From Avena insularis (lineage: Eukaryota > Streptophyta > Magnoliopsida > Poales > Poaceae): a DNA stretch of 64,000 nt. A model generated the notes under the pieces. It did no database searches and had not been told where the DNA came from. It worked only from the letters and a program-made list of their open reading frames with translations. Both the position numbers and the translations under genes were made by a program. Each line of letters opens with the position of its first letter. Within the stretch, counting starts at the first letter, position 1. The stretch spans positions 442,298,028 to 442,362,027 of the forward strand of contig CM042688.1 of the NCBI GenBank assembly GCA_023614405.1, in the 5' to 3' direction. Below are positions 22,301 to 35,409 of this stretch, in pieces.

Positions 22301-24410
22301 ACAGTTATTGCATGTGTGTTCTTTTCCAAACCACATGGATCCACTAGAGTCATTTCATGTATGTTGCTTCCCTAAACCACATCCAGAGCCATTGCATGTG
22401 TCTTACTTTCCTAAACCACCACCAGAGTCATTGCGTGTTTGTTCTTTTCCGAAACCACATGGATCCACCAGGGTCATTTCATGTGTTTTAGTTTCCTAAA
22501 CCACAATGATCCACTAGAGTCATTGCATGTTCCTTCATTTCCTAAACCACATGGATCCCATAGAGTCATTGCATGTGTGTTATTTTCCTAAACCACATGG
22601 ATCCACTAGTGTCATTGCATGTGTGTGTTTTTTCCTAAACCACATGGATCCACCAGTGTCATTGCATGTGTGTTCCTTTTCTAAACCACATGGATCCATT
22701 AGAGTCATTACATGTTTGTTCCTTTCCAAAACCACATTGATCCACCAGAGTCATTGCATGTGTGTTCTTTTCCTAAAGCACCACTAGAGTCATTGGATGT
22801 GTGTTCTTTTCCTAAACCACATGGATCCACCATAGTCATTGCATATGTGTTCCTTTCCTACACAACGTGGATCCACCAGATTCATTGCATGTGTGTTCCT
22901 TTCCTAAACCACATGGATCCACCAGAGTCATTGCAATGGTGTTCCTTTCCTAAACCACATGGATCCACCAGAGTCATTGCATTTGTCTTCCTTTCCTAAA
23001 CCAACATCAGACTCATTGCATGTGTGTTCCTTTCCTAAACCACATGGATCCACCCGAGTTAGTTCATGTGTGTTACATTCCTAACCCACATTGATCCACT
23101 AGAGTCATTGCATGTGTGTTATTTTTCTAAACCACATGGATCCACTAGAGTCATTGCATGTGTGTTCCTTTCCTAAACCAAATCCGGAGTCATTGCATGT
23201 GTCTTCCTTTCCTAAACCACCACCAGAGTAATTGAATGTGTGTTCTTTTACTAAACCACCACCAGAGTCATTGAATGTGTGTTCCTTTCCTAAATTACAT
23301 GGATCCACCAGAGTCATTGCATGTGTGTTCCTTTCCAAAACCACATGGATCCACCAGAGTCATTTGATGTGTGTTCCTTTCGTAAACCACAATGATCCAC
23401 TAGAGTCATTGCATGTGTGTTCCTTTCCAAAACCACATGGATCAACCAGAGTTATTGCATGTGTGTTCCTTTCCTAAACCACATGGATCCACCAGAGTCA
23501 TTTCATGTGTGTTACTTTCCTAAACCACAATGATCCACTAGAGTCATTGCATGTGTCTTCATTTCCTAAACCACACAGATCCACCAGTGTCATTGCATGT
23601 TTGTTATTTTCCTAAACCACATGGATCCACCAGAGTCATTGCATGTGTGTTCCTTTCCTAATCCACATGGATCCACTAGAGTCATTACATGTGTGTTCCA
23701 TTCCTAAACCACCACTAGAGTCATTGGATGTGTGTTCTTTTCCTAAACCACATGGATCCACCATAGTCATTGCATGTGTGTTCCTTTCCTAAACCACATC
23801 CAGAGTCATTGCATTTGTCTTCATTTCCTAAACCACCACCAGAATCATTGCATGTGTGTTATTTTCCTAAACCACATGGATCCACCATACTCATTTCATG
23901 TGTGTTCTTTTCCTAAACCACCACTAGAGTAATTGCATGTGTATTAATTTCCTAATCCTCCACTAGATGTAATTGCATGTGTGTTCCTTTCGTAAACCAC
24001 ATGGATCCACCAGAATCATTGCATGTGTGTTCTTTGCCAAAACCACATGGATCCTCTAGAGTCATTGCATGTGTGTTCGTTTCCTAAACCACATGCATAG
24101 TCATTGCATGTGTTTTCCTTTCCTAAAACACCACCAGAGTCATTGCATGTGTGTTCTTTTCCTAAACAACATGAATCCACTAGTGTCATTGCATGTGTGT
24201 TCTTTTCCTAAACAACCACTAGATTCATTGCATGTGAGTTCTTTTCCTAATACCACATGGATCCACTAGAGTCATTTCATGTGTGTTCTTTTCCTAAACC
24301 ACCACCAGAGTCATTGCATGTGTCTTCTTTTCCTAAACCACCACAAGTCTTGCATATGTCTTCTTTTCCTAAACCACCACTAGAGTCATTGCATGTGTGT
24401 TTCTTTCCTA

Positions 24411-24560
24411 AAACACATGGATCCATGAGTGACATTGCATGTGTGTTCCTTTCCAAAACCATATGGATCCACCAGAATAATTTCATGTGTGTTCCTTTCC
24501 TAAACCATGATGATCCACTAAAGTCAGTGCATGTGTCTTTGTTTCCACAACCACATGGAT
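24411..24560 (+). repeat. Satellite segment paralogous to the empty insertion site of element A
   Basis: Matches the joined flanks of element A (1081-1123 plus 12700-12800), including unusual variants: AAACACATGGATC, GTGACATT, then CCAAAACCATAT and CAGAATAATTTCAT. The uninterrupted TGTGT equivalent to the target duplication is at 24442-24446. The irregular CAAGTCTTGCAT upstream (near 24350) also matches 1021-1032. Confidence 0.8.
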
Positions 24561-26159
24561 CATCTAGAGTCATTGCATGTGTGTTCCTTTCCTAATCCAC
24601 ATGGATCCACTCGAGTCATTGCATGTGTGTTGCTTTCCTAAACCACCACCAGAGTCAGTGAATGTGTGTTCCTTTACTAAACCACATTGATCCACCATAG
24701 TCATTGCATGTGTGTTCTTTCCTAAACCAGATGGATCCACTAGAGTCATTGCATGTGTGTTCCTTTCCTAAACCACATCTAGAGTCATTGCATGTGTCTT
24801 TCTTTCCTAAACCACCACCAAAGTAATTGCATGCTTGTTCTTTTCCTAAACCACATGGATCCACTAGATGCATTTCATGTGTGTTCCTTTCATAAACCAC
24901 AATGATCCTCTAGAGTCATTGCATGTGTCTTAATTTCCTAACCCACATGGATCCACCAGAGTCATTACATGTGTGTTCTTTTCCTAAACCACATGGATCC
25001 ACCGGTGTCATTGCATGTGTGTTCTTTTCCTAAACCACATTGATGCACCACTGTCATCGCATGTGTGTTCCTTTTCTAAACCATATGGATCCACTAGAGT
25101 CATTGCATGTGTGTTCCTTATCTCAACCACATTGATCCACCAGAGTCATTGCATGTGTGTTCTTTTCCTAAACCAAATGGTTCCACAAGTGTCATTGCAT
25201 GTGTGTTATTTTCCTAAACCACATGGATCCACCAGACTCATTGCATGTGTGTTCCTTTCCTAAACCACAATGATCCTCTAGAGTCATTGCATGTGTGTTC
25301 CTTTCTAAAAACATGGATCCACCAGAGTCATTTGATGTGTGTTCCTTTCCTAAACCACAATGATCCAGTAGAGTCATTGCATGTGTCTTCATTTCCTAAA
25401 CCACATGGATCCACCAAAGTCATTTCATGTGTGTTCTTTTCCTAAACCACCACCAGAGTCATTGAATGTGTCTTCTTTTCCTAAACCACCACTAGAGTCA
25501 TTGCATTGTGTTCCTTTCCTAAACCACATGGATCCACCAGAGTCATTGCATGTGCGTTCCTTTCCATAACCACATGGATCCACCAGAGTCATTTCATGTG
25601 TGTACTTTTCCTAACCCACATGGATCCACTAGAGTCATTTCATGTGTGTACTTTTCCTAACCCACATGGATCCACTAGAGTCATTTCATGTGTGTACTTT
25701 TCCTAACCCACATGGATCCACTAGAGTCATTTCATGTGTGTTCTTTTCCTAAACCACCACAAGAGTCATTGCATGTGTGTTCTTTTCTTAAACCTCCACT
25801 AGAGTCATTGCATGTGTGTTCTTTTCCTAAACCACATGGGTCAACCAGAGTCATTTCATGTGTGTTCTTTTCCTAAACCATCACCAGAGTCATTGCATGT
25901 GTCTTATTTTCCTAAACCACCACTATAGTCATTACATGTGTGTTCCTTTGATAAACCACATGGATCCAGCGGTGTCATTGCAAGTGTATTCTTTTCCTAA
26001 ACCACATGGATCCACCAGAGTCATTACATGTGTGTTCCTATCCTAAACCACCACCAGAGTCATTACATCTGTGTTATTTTCCTAAACCACATGGATCCAC
26101 CAGTGTCATTGCATGTGTTTTTTTCTAAACCACATGGATCCACTAGTGTCATTGCATGT

Positions 26160-29100
26160 GTGCTCCTTTCCTAGTACACATGGATCCACTAGAGTCATTG
26201 CATGTGTGTTCCTTTCCTAAAGCACCACTAGAGTGATTGCATGTGTGTTCTTTTCCTAACCACATGGATCCACCATAGTTATTGCATGTGTGTTCCTTTC
26301 CTAAACAACATGGATCCACCAGAGTCATTGCATGTGTGTTCCTTTCCTAAACCACATGGATCCACCAGAGTCATTGCAATGGTGTTCCTTTCCTAAACCA
26401 CATGGATCCACCAGAGTCATTGCATTTGTCTTCCTTTCCTAAACCAACATCAGAGTCATTGCATGTGTGTTCCTTTCCTAAACCACATGGATCCACCCGA
26501 GTTAGTTCATGTGTGTTACATTCCTAACCCACATTGATCCACTAGAGTCATTGCATGCGTGTTATTTTTCTAAACCACTTGGATCCACTAGAGTCATTGC
26601 ATGTGTGTTCCTTTCCTAAACGACATCCAGAGTCATTGCATGTGTCTTCCTTTCCTAAACCACCACTAGAGTAATTGCATGTGTGTTCTTTCACTAAACC
26701 ACCACTAGAGTCATTGAATGTGTGTTCCTTTCCTAAATTACATGCATCCACCAGAGTCATTGCATGTGTGTTCCTTTCCAAAGCCACATGGATCCACCAG
26801 AGTCATTTCATGTGTGTTCCTTTCGTAAACCATAATGATCCACTAGAGTCATTGCATGTGTCTTCGTTTCATAGACCACATAGATCCATCAGAGTCATTG
26901 CATGTGTGTTCCTTTCCTAAACCACCATCAAAGTCATTGCATGTGTGTTCCTTTCCTAAACCACCATCAAAGTCATTGCATGTGTGTTCCTTTCCAAAAC
27001 CACATGGATGCACCAGAGTTATTGCATGTGTGTTCCTTTCCTAAACCACATGGATCCACCAGAGTCATTGCATGTGTGTTCCTTTCCTAAACTACATGGA
27101 TCCACCAAAGTCATTGCATGTGTCTTCCTTTCCTAAACCACCATCAAAGTCATTGCATGTGCGTTCATTTCCTAGACCACATGGATCCACCAGAGTCATT
27201 GCATGTGTGCTCCTTTCCTAGACCACAATGATCCACCATAGTTATTGCATGTGTGTTCTTTTCCTAAACCACATGGATACACTAGAATCATTTCATGTAT
27301 GTTGCTTCCCTAAACCACATCCAGAGTTATTGCATGTGTCTTACTTTCCTAAACCACCACCAGAGTCAGTGCATGTTTGTTCTTTTCCAAAACCACATGG
27401 ATCCACCAGAGTCATTTCATGTGTGTTACTTTCCTAAACCACAATGATCCACTACAGGCATTGCATCTGTCTTCATTTCCTAAACCACATGGATCCAACA
27501 GAGTCATTGCATTGTGTTTTTTTCCTAAACCACATAGATCCACCAGTGTCATTACATATGTGTTCCTTTTCTAAACCACATGGATCCATTAGAGTCATTA
27601 CATGTTTGTTACTTTCCTAAACCACATTGATCCACCACAGTCATTGCATGTGTGTTCTTTTCCTAAACCACATGGATCCACTAGAGTCATTGCATGTGTC
27701 TTTCTTTCATAAACCACCACCAAAGTAATTGCATGTCTGTTCTTTTCCCAAACCACATGGATCCAGTAGATGCATTTCATGTGTGTTCCTTTCATAGACC
27801 ACAATGATCCTCTAGAGTCATTGCATGTGTCTTCATTTCCTAACCCACATGGATCCACCAGAGTCATTACATGTGTGTTCTTTTCCTAAACCACATGGAT
27901 CCACCAGTGTCATTGCATGTGTGTTCTTTTCCTAAACCACATTGATCCACCACTGTCATCGCATGTGTGGTCCTTTTCTATACCATAGGGATCCACTAGA
28001 GTCATTGCATGTGTGTTCCTTATCTCAACCACATTGATCCACCAGAGTCATTGCACGTGTATTCTTTTCCTAAACCAAATGGTTCCACAAGTGTCATTGC
28101 ATGGTTGTTATTTTCCTAAACCACATGGATCCACCAGACTCATTGCACGTGTGTTCCTTTCCTAAACCACAATGATCCTCTAGAGTCATTGCATGTGTGT
28201 TCCTTTCTAAAAACATGGATCCACCAGAGTCATTTGATGTGTGTTCCTTTCCTAAACCACAATGATCCAGTAGAGTCATTGCATGTGTCTTCATTTCCTA
28301 AACCACATGGATCCACCAAAGTCATTTCATGTGTGTTCTTTTCCTAAACCACCACCAGAGTCATTGCATGTGTCTTCTTTTCCTAAACCACCACTAGAGT
28401 CATTGCATTGTGTTCCTTTCCTAAACCACATGGATCCACCAGAGTCATTGCATGTGTGTTCCTTTCCAAAACCACATGGATCCACCAGAGTCATTGCATG
28501 AGTGTTCTTTTCCTAAACCACATGGATCCACTAGAGTCATTTCATGTGTGTACTTTTCCTAAACCACATGGATCCACTAGAGTCATTTCATGTGTGTTCT
28601 TTTCCTAACCCACCACCAGAGTCATTGCATGTGTGTTCTTTTCTTAAACCACCACAAGAGTCATTGCATGTGTGTTCTTTTCCTAAACCACATGGATCCA
28701 CCAGAGTCATTTCATGTGTGTTCTTTTCCTAAACCATCACCAGAGTCATTGCATGTGTCTTCTTTTCCTAAACCACCACTATAGTCATTTCATGTGTGTT
28801 CCTTTGCTAAACCACATGGATCCACCAGTGTCATTGCAAGTGTATTCTTTTCCTAAACCACATGGATCCACCAGAGTCATTACATGTGTGTTCCTATCCT
28901 AAACCACCACCAGAGTCATTACATCTGTGTTATTTTCCTAAACCACATGGATCCACCAGTGTCATTGCATGTGTTTTTTTCTAAACCACATAGATCCACT
29001 AGTGTCATTGCATGTGTGTTCCTTTCCTAATACACATGGATCCACTAGAGTCATTGCATGTGTGATCCTTTCCTAAAGCACCACTAGAGTCATTGCATGT

Positions 29101-30373
29101 GTGTTCTTTTCCTAACCACATGGATCCACCATAGTAATTGCATGTGTGTTCCTTTCCTAAATAACATGGATCCACCAGAGTCATTGCATGTGTCTTCATT
29201 TCCTAACCCACATGGATCCACCAGAGTCATTACATGTGTGTTCTTTTCCTAAACCACATGGATCCACCAGTGTCATTGCATGTGTGTTCTTTTCCTAAAC
29301 CACATTGATCCACCAGTGTCATCGCATGTGTGGTCCTTTTCTATACCATAGGGTAGAGTCATTGCATGTGTGTTCCTTATCTCAACCACATTGATCCACC
29401 AGAGTCATTGCACGTGTGTTCTTTTCCTAAACCAAATGGTTCCACAAGTGTCATTGCATGGTTGTTATTTTCCTAAACCACATGGATCCACCAGACTCAT
29501 TGCACGTGTGTTCCTTTCCTAAACCACAATGATCCTCTAGAGTCATTGCATGTGTGTTCCTTTCTAAAAACATGGATCCACCAGAGTCATTTGATGTGTG
29601 TTCCTTTCCTAAACCACAATGATCCAGTAGAGTCATTGCATGTGTCTTCATTTCCTAAACCACATGGATCCACCAAAGTCATTTCATGTGTGTTCTTTTC
29701 CTAAACCACCACCAGAGTCATTGCATGTGTCTTCTTTTCCTAAACCACCACTAGAGTCATTGCATTGTGTTCCTTTCCTAAACCACATGGATCCACCAGA
29801 GTCATTGCATGTGTGTTCCTTTCCAAAACCACATGGATCCACCAGAGTCATTGCATGTGTGTTCTTTTCCTAAACCACATGGATCCACTAGAGTCATTTC
29901 ATGTGTGTACTTTTCCTAAACCACATGGATCCACTAGAGTCATTTCATGTGTGTTCTTTTCCCAAACCACCACCAGAGTCATTGCATGTGTGTTCTTTTC
30001 TTAAACCACCACAAGAGTCATTGCATGTGTGTTCTTTTCCTAAACCACATGGATCCACCAGAGTCATTTCATGTGTGTTCTTTTCCTAAACCATCACCAG
30101 AGTCATTGCATGTGTCTTCTTTTCCTAAACCACCACTATAGTCATTTCATGTGTGTTCCTTTGCTAAACCACATGGATCCACCAGTGTCATTGCAAGTGT
30201 ATTCTTTTCCTAAACCACATGGATCCACCAGAGTCATTACATGTGTGTTCCTATCCTAAACCACCACTAGAGTCATTACATCTGTGTTATTTTCCTAAAC
30301 CACATGGATCCACCAGTGTCATTGCATGTGTTTTTTTCTAAACCACATAGATCCACTAGTGTCATTACATGTG
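26160..30373 (+). repeat. 4.2-kb higher-order satellite unit, copy 1
   Basis: Nearly identical to 30374-34582 with an offset of 4213 falling to 4209 bases. Anchors: 26548 to 30761, 27228 to 31441, 28094 to 32305, 29451 to 33660. Boundaries are set by repeat phase and are approximate. A 1.36-kb sub-duplication lies inside (28094 and 29451 begin the same variant string). Confidence 0.85.
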
Positions 30374-33300
30374 TGCTCCTTTCCTAGTACACATGGATCC
30401 ACTAGAGTCATTGCATGTGTGTTCCTTTCCTAAAGCACCACTAGAGTGATTGCATGTGTGTTCTTTTCCTAACCACATGGATCCACCATAGTTATTGCAT
30501 GTGTGTTCCTTTCCTAAACAACATGGATCCACTAGAGTCATTGCATGTGTGTTCCTTTCCTAAACCACATGGATCCACCAGAGTCATTGCAATGGTGTTC
30601 CTTTCCTAAACCACATGGATCCACCAGAGTCATTGCATTTGTCTTCCTTTCCTAAACCAACATCAGAGTCATTGCATGTGTGTTCCTTTCCTAAACCACA
30701 TGGATCCACCCGAGTTAGTTCATGTGTGTTACATTCCTAACCCACATTGATCCACTAGAGTCATTGCATGCGTGTTATTTTTCTAAACCACTTGGATCCA
30801 CTAGAGTCATTGCATGTGTGTTCCTTTCCTAAACGACATCCAGAGTCATTGCATGTGTCTTCCTTTCCTAAACCACCACTAGAGTAATTGCATGTGTGTT
30901 CTTTCACTAAACCACCACTAGAGTCATTGAATGTGTGTTCCTTTCCTAAATTACATGCATCCACCAGAGTCATTGCATGTGTGTTCCTTTCCAAAGCCAC
31001 ATGGATCCACCAGAGTCATTTCATGTGTGTTCCTTTTGTAAACCATAATGATCCACTAGAGTCATTGCATGTGTCTTCGTTTCATAGACCACATAGATCC
31101 ATCAGAGTCATTGCATGTGTGTTCCTTTCCTAAACCACCATCAAAGTCATTGCATGTGTGTTCCTTTCCTAAACCACCATCAAAGTCATTGCATGTGTGT
31201 TCCTTTCCAAAACCACATGGATGCACCAGAGTTATTGCATGTGTGTTCCTTTCCTAAACCACATGGATCCACCAGAGTCATTGCATGTGTGTTCCTTTCC
31301 TAAACTACATGGATCCACCAAAGTCATTGCATGTGTCTTCCTTTCCTAAACCACCATCAAAGTCATTGCATGTGCGTTCATTTCCTAGACCACATGGATC
31401 CACCAGAGTCATTGCATGTGTGCTCCTTTCCTAGACCACAATGATCCACCATAGTTATTGCATGTGTGTTCTTTTCCTAAACCACATGGATACACTAGAA
31501 TCATTTCATGTATGTTGCTTCCCTAAACCACATCCAGAGTTATTGCATGTGTCTTACTTTCCTAAACCACCACCAGAGTCATTGCATGTTTGTTATTTTC
31601 AAACACCACATTTATCATCGATAGTCATTTCATTTGTGTTACTTTTCTAATACAAAATGATCCAATACAGTCATTGCATCTGTCTTCATTTCCTAAACCA
31701 CATGGATCCAACAGAGTCATTGCATTGTGTTTTTTTCCTAAACCACATGGATCCACCAGTGTCATTACATATGTGTTCCTTTTCTAAACCACATGGATCC
31801 ATTAGAGTCATTACATGTTTGTTACTTTCCTAAACCACATTGATCCACCACAGTCATTGCATGTGTGTTCTTTTCCTAAACCACATGGATCCACTAGAGT
31901 CATTGCATGTGTCTTTCTTTCATAAACCACCACCAAAGTAATTGCATGTCTGTTCTTTTCCCAAACCACATGGATCCAGTAGATGCATTTCATGTGTGTT
32001 CCTTTCATAGACCACAATGATCCTCTAGAGTCATTGCATGTGTCTTCATTTCCTAACCCACATGGATCCACCAGAGTCATTACATGTGTGTTCTTTTCCT
32101 AAACCACATGGATCCACCAGTGTCATTGCATGTGTGTTCTTTTCCTAAACCACATTGATCCACCACTGTCATCGCATGTGTGGTCCTTTTCTATACCATA
32201 GGGATCCACTAGAGTCATTGCATGTGTGTTCCTTATCTCAACCACATTGATCCACGAGTCATTGCACGTGTATTCTTTTCCTAAACCAAATGGTTCCACA
32301 AGTGTCATTGCATGGTTGTTATTTTCCTAAACCACATGGATCCACCAGACTCATTGCACGTGTGTTCCTTTCCTAAACCACAATGATCCTCTAGAGTCAT
32401 TGCATGTGTGTTCCTTTCTAAAAACATGGATCCACCAGAGTCATTTGATGTGTGTTCCTTTCCTAAACCACAATGATCCAGTAGAGTCATTGCATGTGTC
32501 TTCATTTCCTAAACCACATGGATCCACCAAAGTCATTTCATGTGTGTTCTTTTCCTAAACCACCACCAGAGTCATTGCATGTGTCTTCTTTTCCTAAACC
32601 ACCACTAGAGTCATTGCATTGTGTTCCTTTCCTAAACCACATGGATCCACCAGAGTCATTGCATGTGTGTTCCTTTCCAAAACCACATGGATCCACCAGA
32701 GTCATTGCATGTGTGTTCTTTTCCTAAACCACATGGATCCACTAGAGTCATTTCATGTGTGTACTTTTCCTAAACCACATGGATCCACTAGAGTCATTTC
32801 ATGTGTGTTCTTTTCCTAAACCACCACCAGAGTCATTGCATGTGTGTTCTTTTCTTAAACCACCACAAGAGTCATTGCATGTGTGTTCTTTTCCTAAACC
32901 ACATGGATCCACCAGTCATTTCATGTGTGTTCTTTTCCTAAACCATCACCAGAGTCATTGCATGTGTCTTCTTTTCCTAAACCACCACTATAGTCATTTC
33001 ATGTGTGTTCCTTTACTAAACCACATGGATCCACCAGTGTCATTGCAAGTGTATTCTTTTCCTAAACCACATGGATCCACCAGAGTCATTACATGTGTGT
33101 TCCTATCCTAAACCACCACCAGATTCATTACATCTGTGTTATTTTCCTAAACCACATGGATCCACCAGTGTCATTGCATGTGTTTTTTTCTAAACCACAT
33201 AGATCCACTAGTGTCATTGCATGTGTGTTCCTTTCCTAATACACATGGATCCACTAGAGTCATTGCATGTGTGATCCTTTCCTAAAGCACCACTAGAGTC

Positions 33301-34582
33301 ATTGCATGTGTGTTCTTTTCCTAACCACATGGATCCACCATAGTAATTGCATGTGTGTTCCTTTCCTAAACAACATGGATCCACCAGAGTCATTGCATGT
33401 GTCTTCATTTCCTAACCCACATGGATCCACCAGAGTCATTACATGTGTGTTCTTTTCCTAAACCACATGGATCCACCAGTGTCATTGCATGTGTGTTCTT
33501 TTCCTAAACCACATTGATCCACCAGTGTCATCGCATGTGTGGTCCTTTTCTATACCATAGGGTAGAGTCATTGCATGTGTGTTCCTTATCTCAACCACAT
33601 TGATCCACCAGAGTCATTGCACGTGTGTTCTTTTCCTAAACCAAATGGTTCCACAAGTGTCATTGCATGGTTGTTATTTTCCTAAACCACATGGATCCAC
33701 CAGACTCATTGCACGTGTGTTCCTTTCCTAAACCACAATGATCCTCTAGAGTCATTGCATGTGTGTTCCTTTCTAAAAACATGGATCCACCAGAGTCATT
33801 TGATGTGTGTTCCTTTCCTAAACCACAATGATCCAGTAGAGTCATTGCATGTGTCTTCATTTCCTAAACCACATGGATCCACCAAAGTCATTTCATGTGT
33901 GTTCTTTTCCTAAACCACCACCAGAGTCATTGCATGTGTCTTCTTTTCCTAAACCACCACTAGAGTCATTGCATTGTGTTCCTTTCCTAAACCACATGGA
34001 TCCACCAGAGTCATTGCATGTGTGTTCCTTTCCAAAACCACATGGATCCACCAGAGTCATTGCATGTGTGTTCTTTTCCTAAACCACATGGATCCACTAG
34101 AGTCATTTCATGTGTGTACTTTTCCTAAACCACATGGATCCACTAGAGTCATTTCATGTGTGTTCTTTTCCCAAACCACCACCAGAGTCATTGCATGTGT
34201 GTTCTTTTCTTAAACCACCACAAGAGTCATTGCATGTGTGTTCTTTTCCTAAACCACATGGATCCACCAGAGTCATTTCATGTGTGTTCTTTTCCTAAAC
34301 CATCACCAGAGTCATTGCATGTGTCTTCTTTTCGTAAACCACCACTATAGTCATTTCATGTGTGTTCCTTTGCTAAACCACATGGATCCACCAGTGTCAT
34401 TGCAAGTGTATTCTTTTCCTAAACCACATGGATCCACCAGAGTCATTACATGTGTGTTCCTATCCTAAACCACCACTAGAGTCATTACATCTGTGTTATT
34501 TTCCTAAACCACATGGATCCACCAGTGTCATTGCATGTGTTTTTTCTAAACCACATAGATCCACTAGTGTCATTGCATGTGT
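30374..34582 (+). repeat. 4.2-kb higher-order satellite unit, copy 2
   Basis: Second copy of 26160-30373. It contains a local cluster of substitutions at about 31588-31670 and small indels, but otherwise follows copy 1 monomer for monomer. Boundaries approximate. Confidence 0.85.
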
Positions 34583-35409
34583 GTTCCTTTCCTAATACAC
34601 ATGGATCCACTAGAGTCATTGCATGTGCGATCCTTTCCTAAAGCACCACTAGAGTCATTGCATGTGTGTTCTTTTCCTAACCACATGGATCCACCATAGT
34701 AATTGCATGTGTGTTCCTTTCCTAAACAACATGGATCCACCAGAGTCATTGCATGTGTGTTCCTTTCCTAAACCACATGGATCCACCAGAGTCATTGCAA
34801 TGGTGTTCCTTTCCTAAACCACATCGATCCACCAGAGTCATTGCATTTGTCTTCGTTTCCTAAACCAACATCAGAGTCATTGCATGTGTGTTCCTTTCCT
34901 AAACCACATGGATCCACCAGAGTCATTACATTTGTGTTATTTTCCTAAACCACATGGATCCACCAGTGTCATTGCATGTGTGTTATTTTTCTAAACCACA
35001 TGGATCCACTAGAGTCATTGCATGTGTGTTCCTTTCCTAATACACATGGATCCACTAGAGTCATTGCATGTGTGTTCCTTTCCTAAAGCACCACTAGAGT
35101 CATTGCATGTGTGTTATTTTCCTAACGACATGGATCCACCATAGTAATTGCATGTGTGTTCCTTTCCTAAACAACATGGATCCACCAGAGTCATTGCATG
35201 TGTGTTCCTTTCCTAAACCACATGGATCCACCAGAGTCATTGCAATGGTGTTCCTTTCCTAAACCACATCGATCCACCAGAGTCATTGCATTTGTCTTCC
35301 TTTCCTAAACCAACATCAGAGTCATTGCATGTGTGTTCCTTTCCTAAACCACATGGATCCACCCGAGTTAGTTCATGTGTGTTACATTCCTAACCCACAT
35401 TGATCCACT
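33214..35409 (+). repeat. 2.2-kb satellite segment repeated at 37501
   Basis: Offset 4287 bases to 37501-39696. Anchors: 33214 to 37501, 33660 to 37947, 34280 to 38567. It overlaps the 4.2-kb copy 2, so amplification events are nested. After about 35409 the match continues with one long and one short monomer missing from the second copy. Confidence 0.8.
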
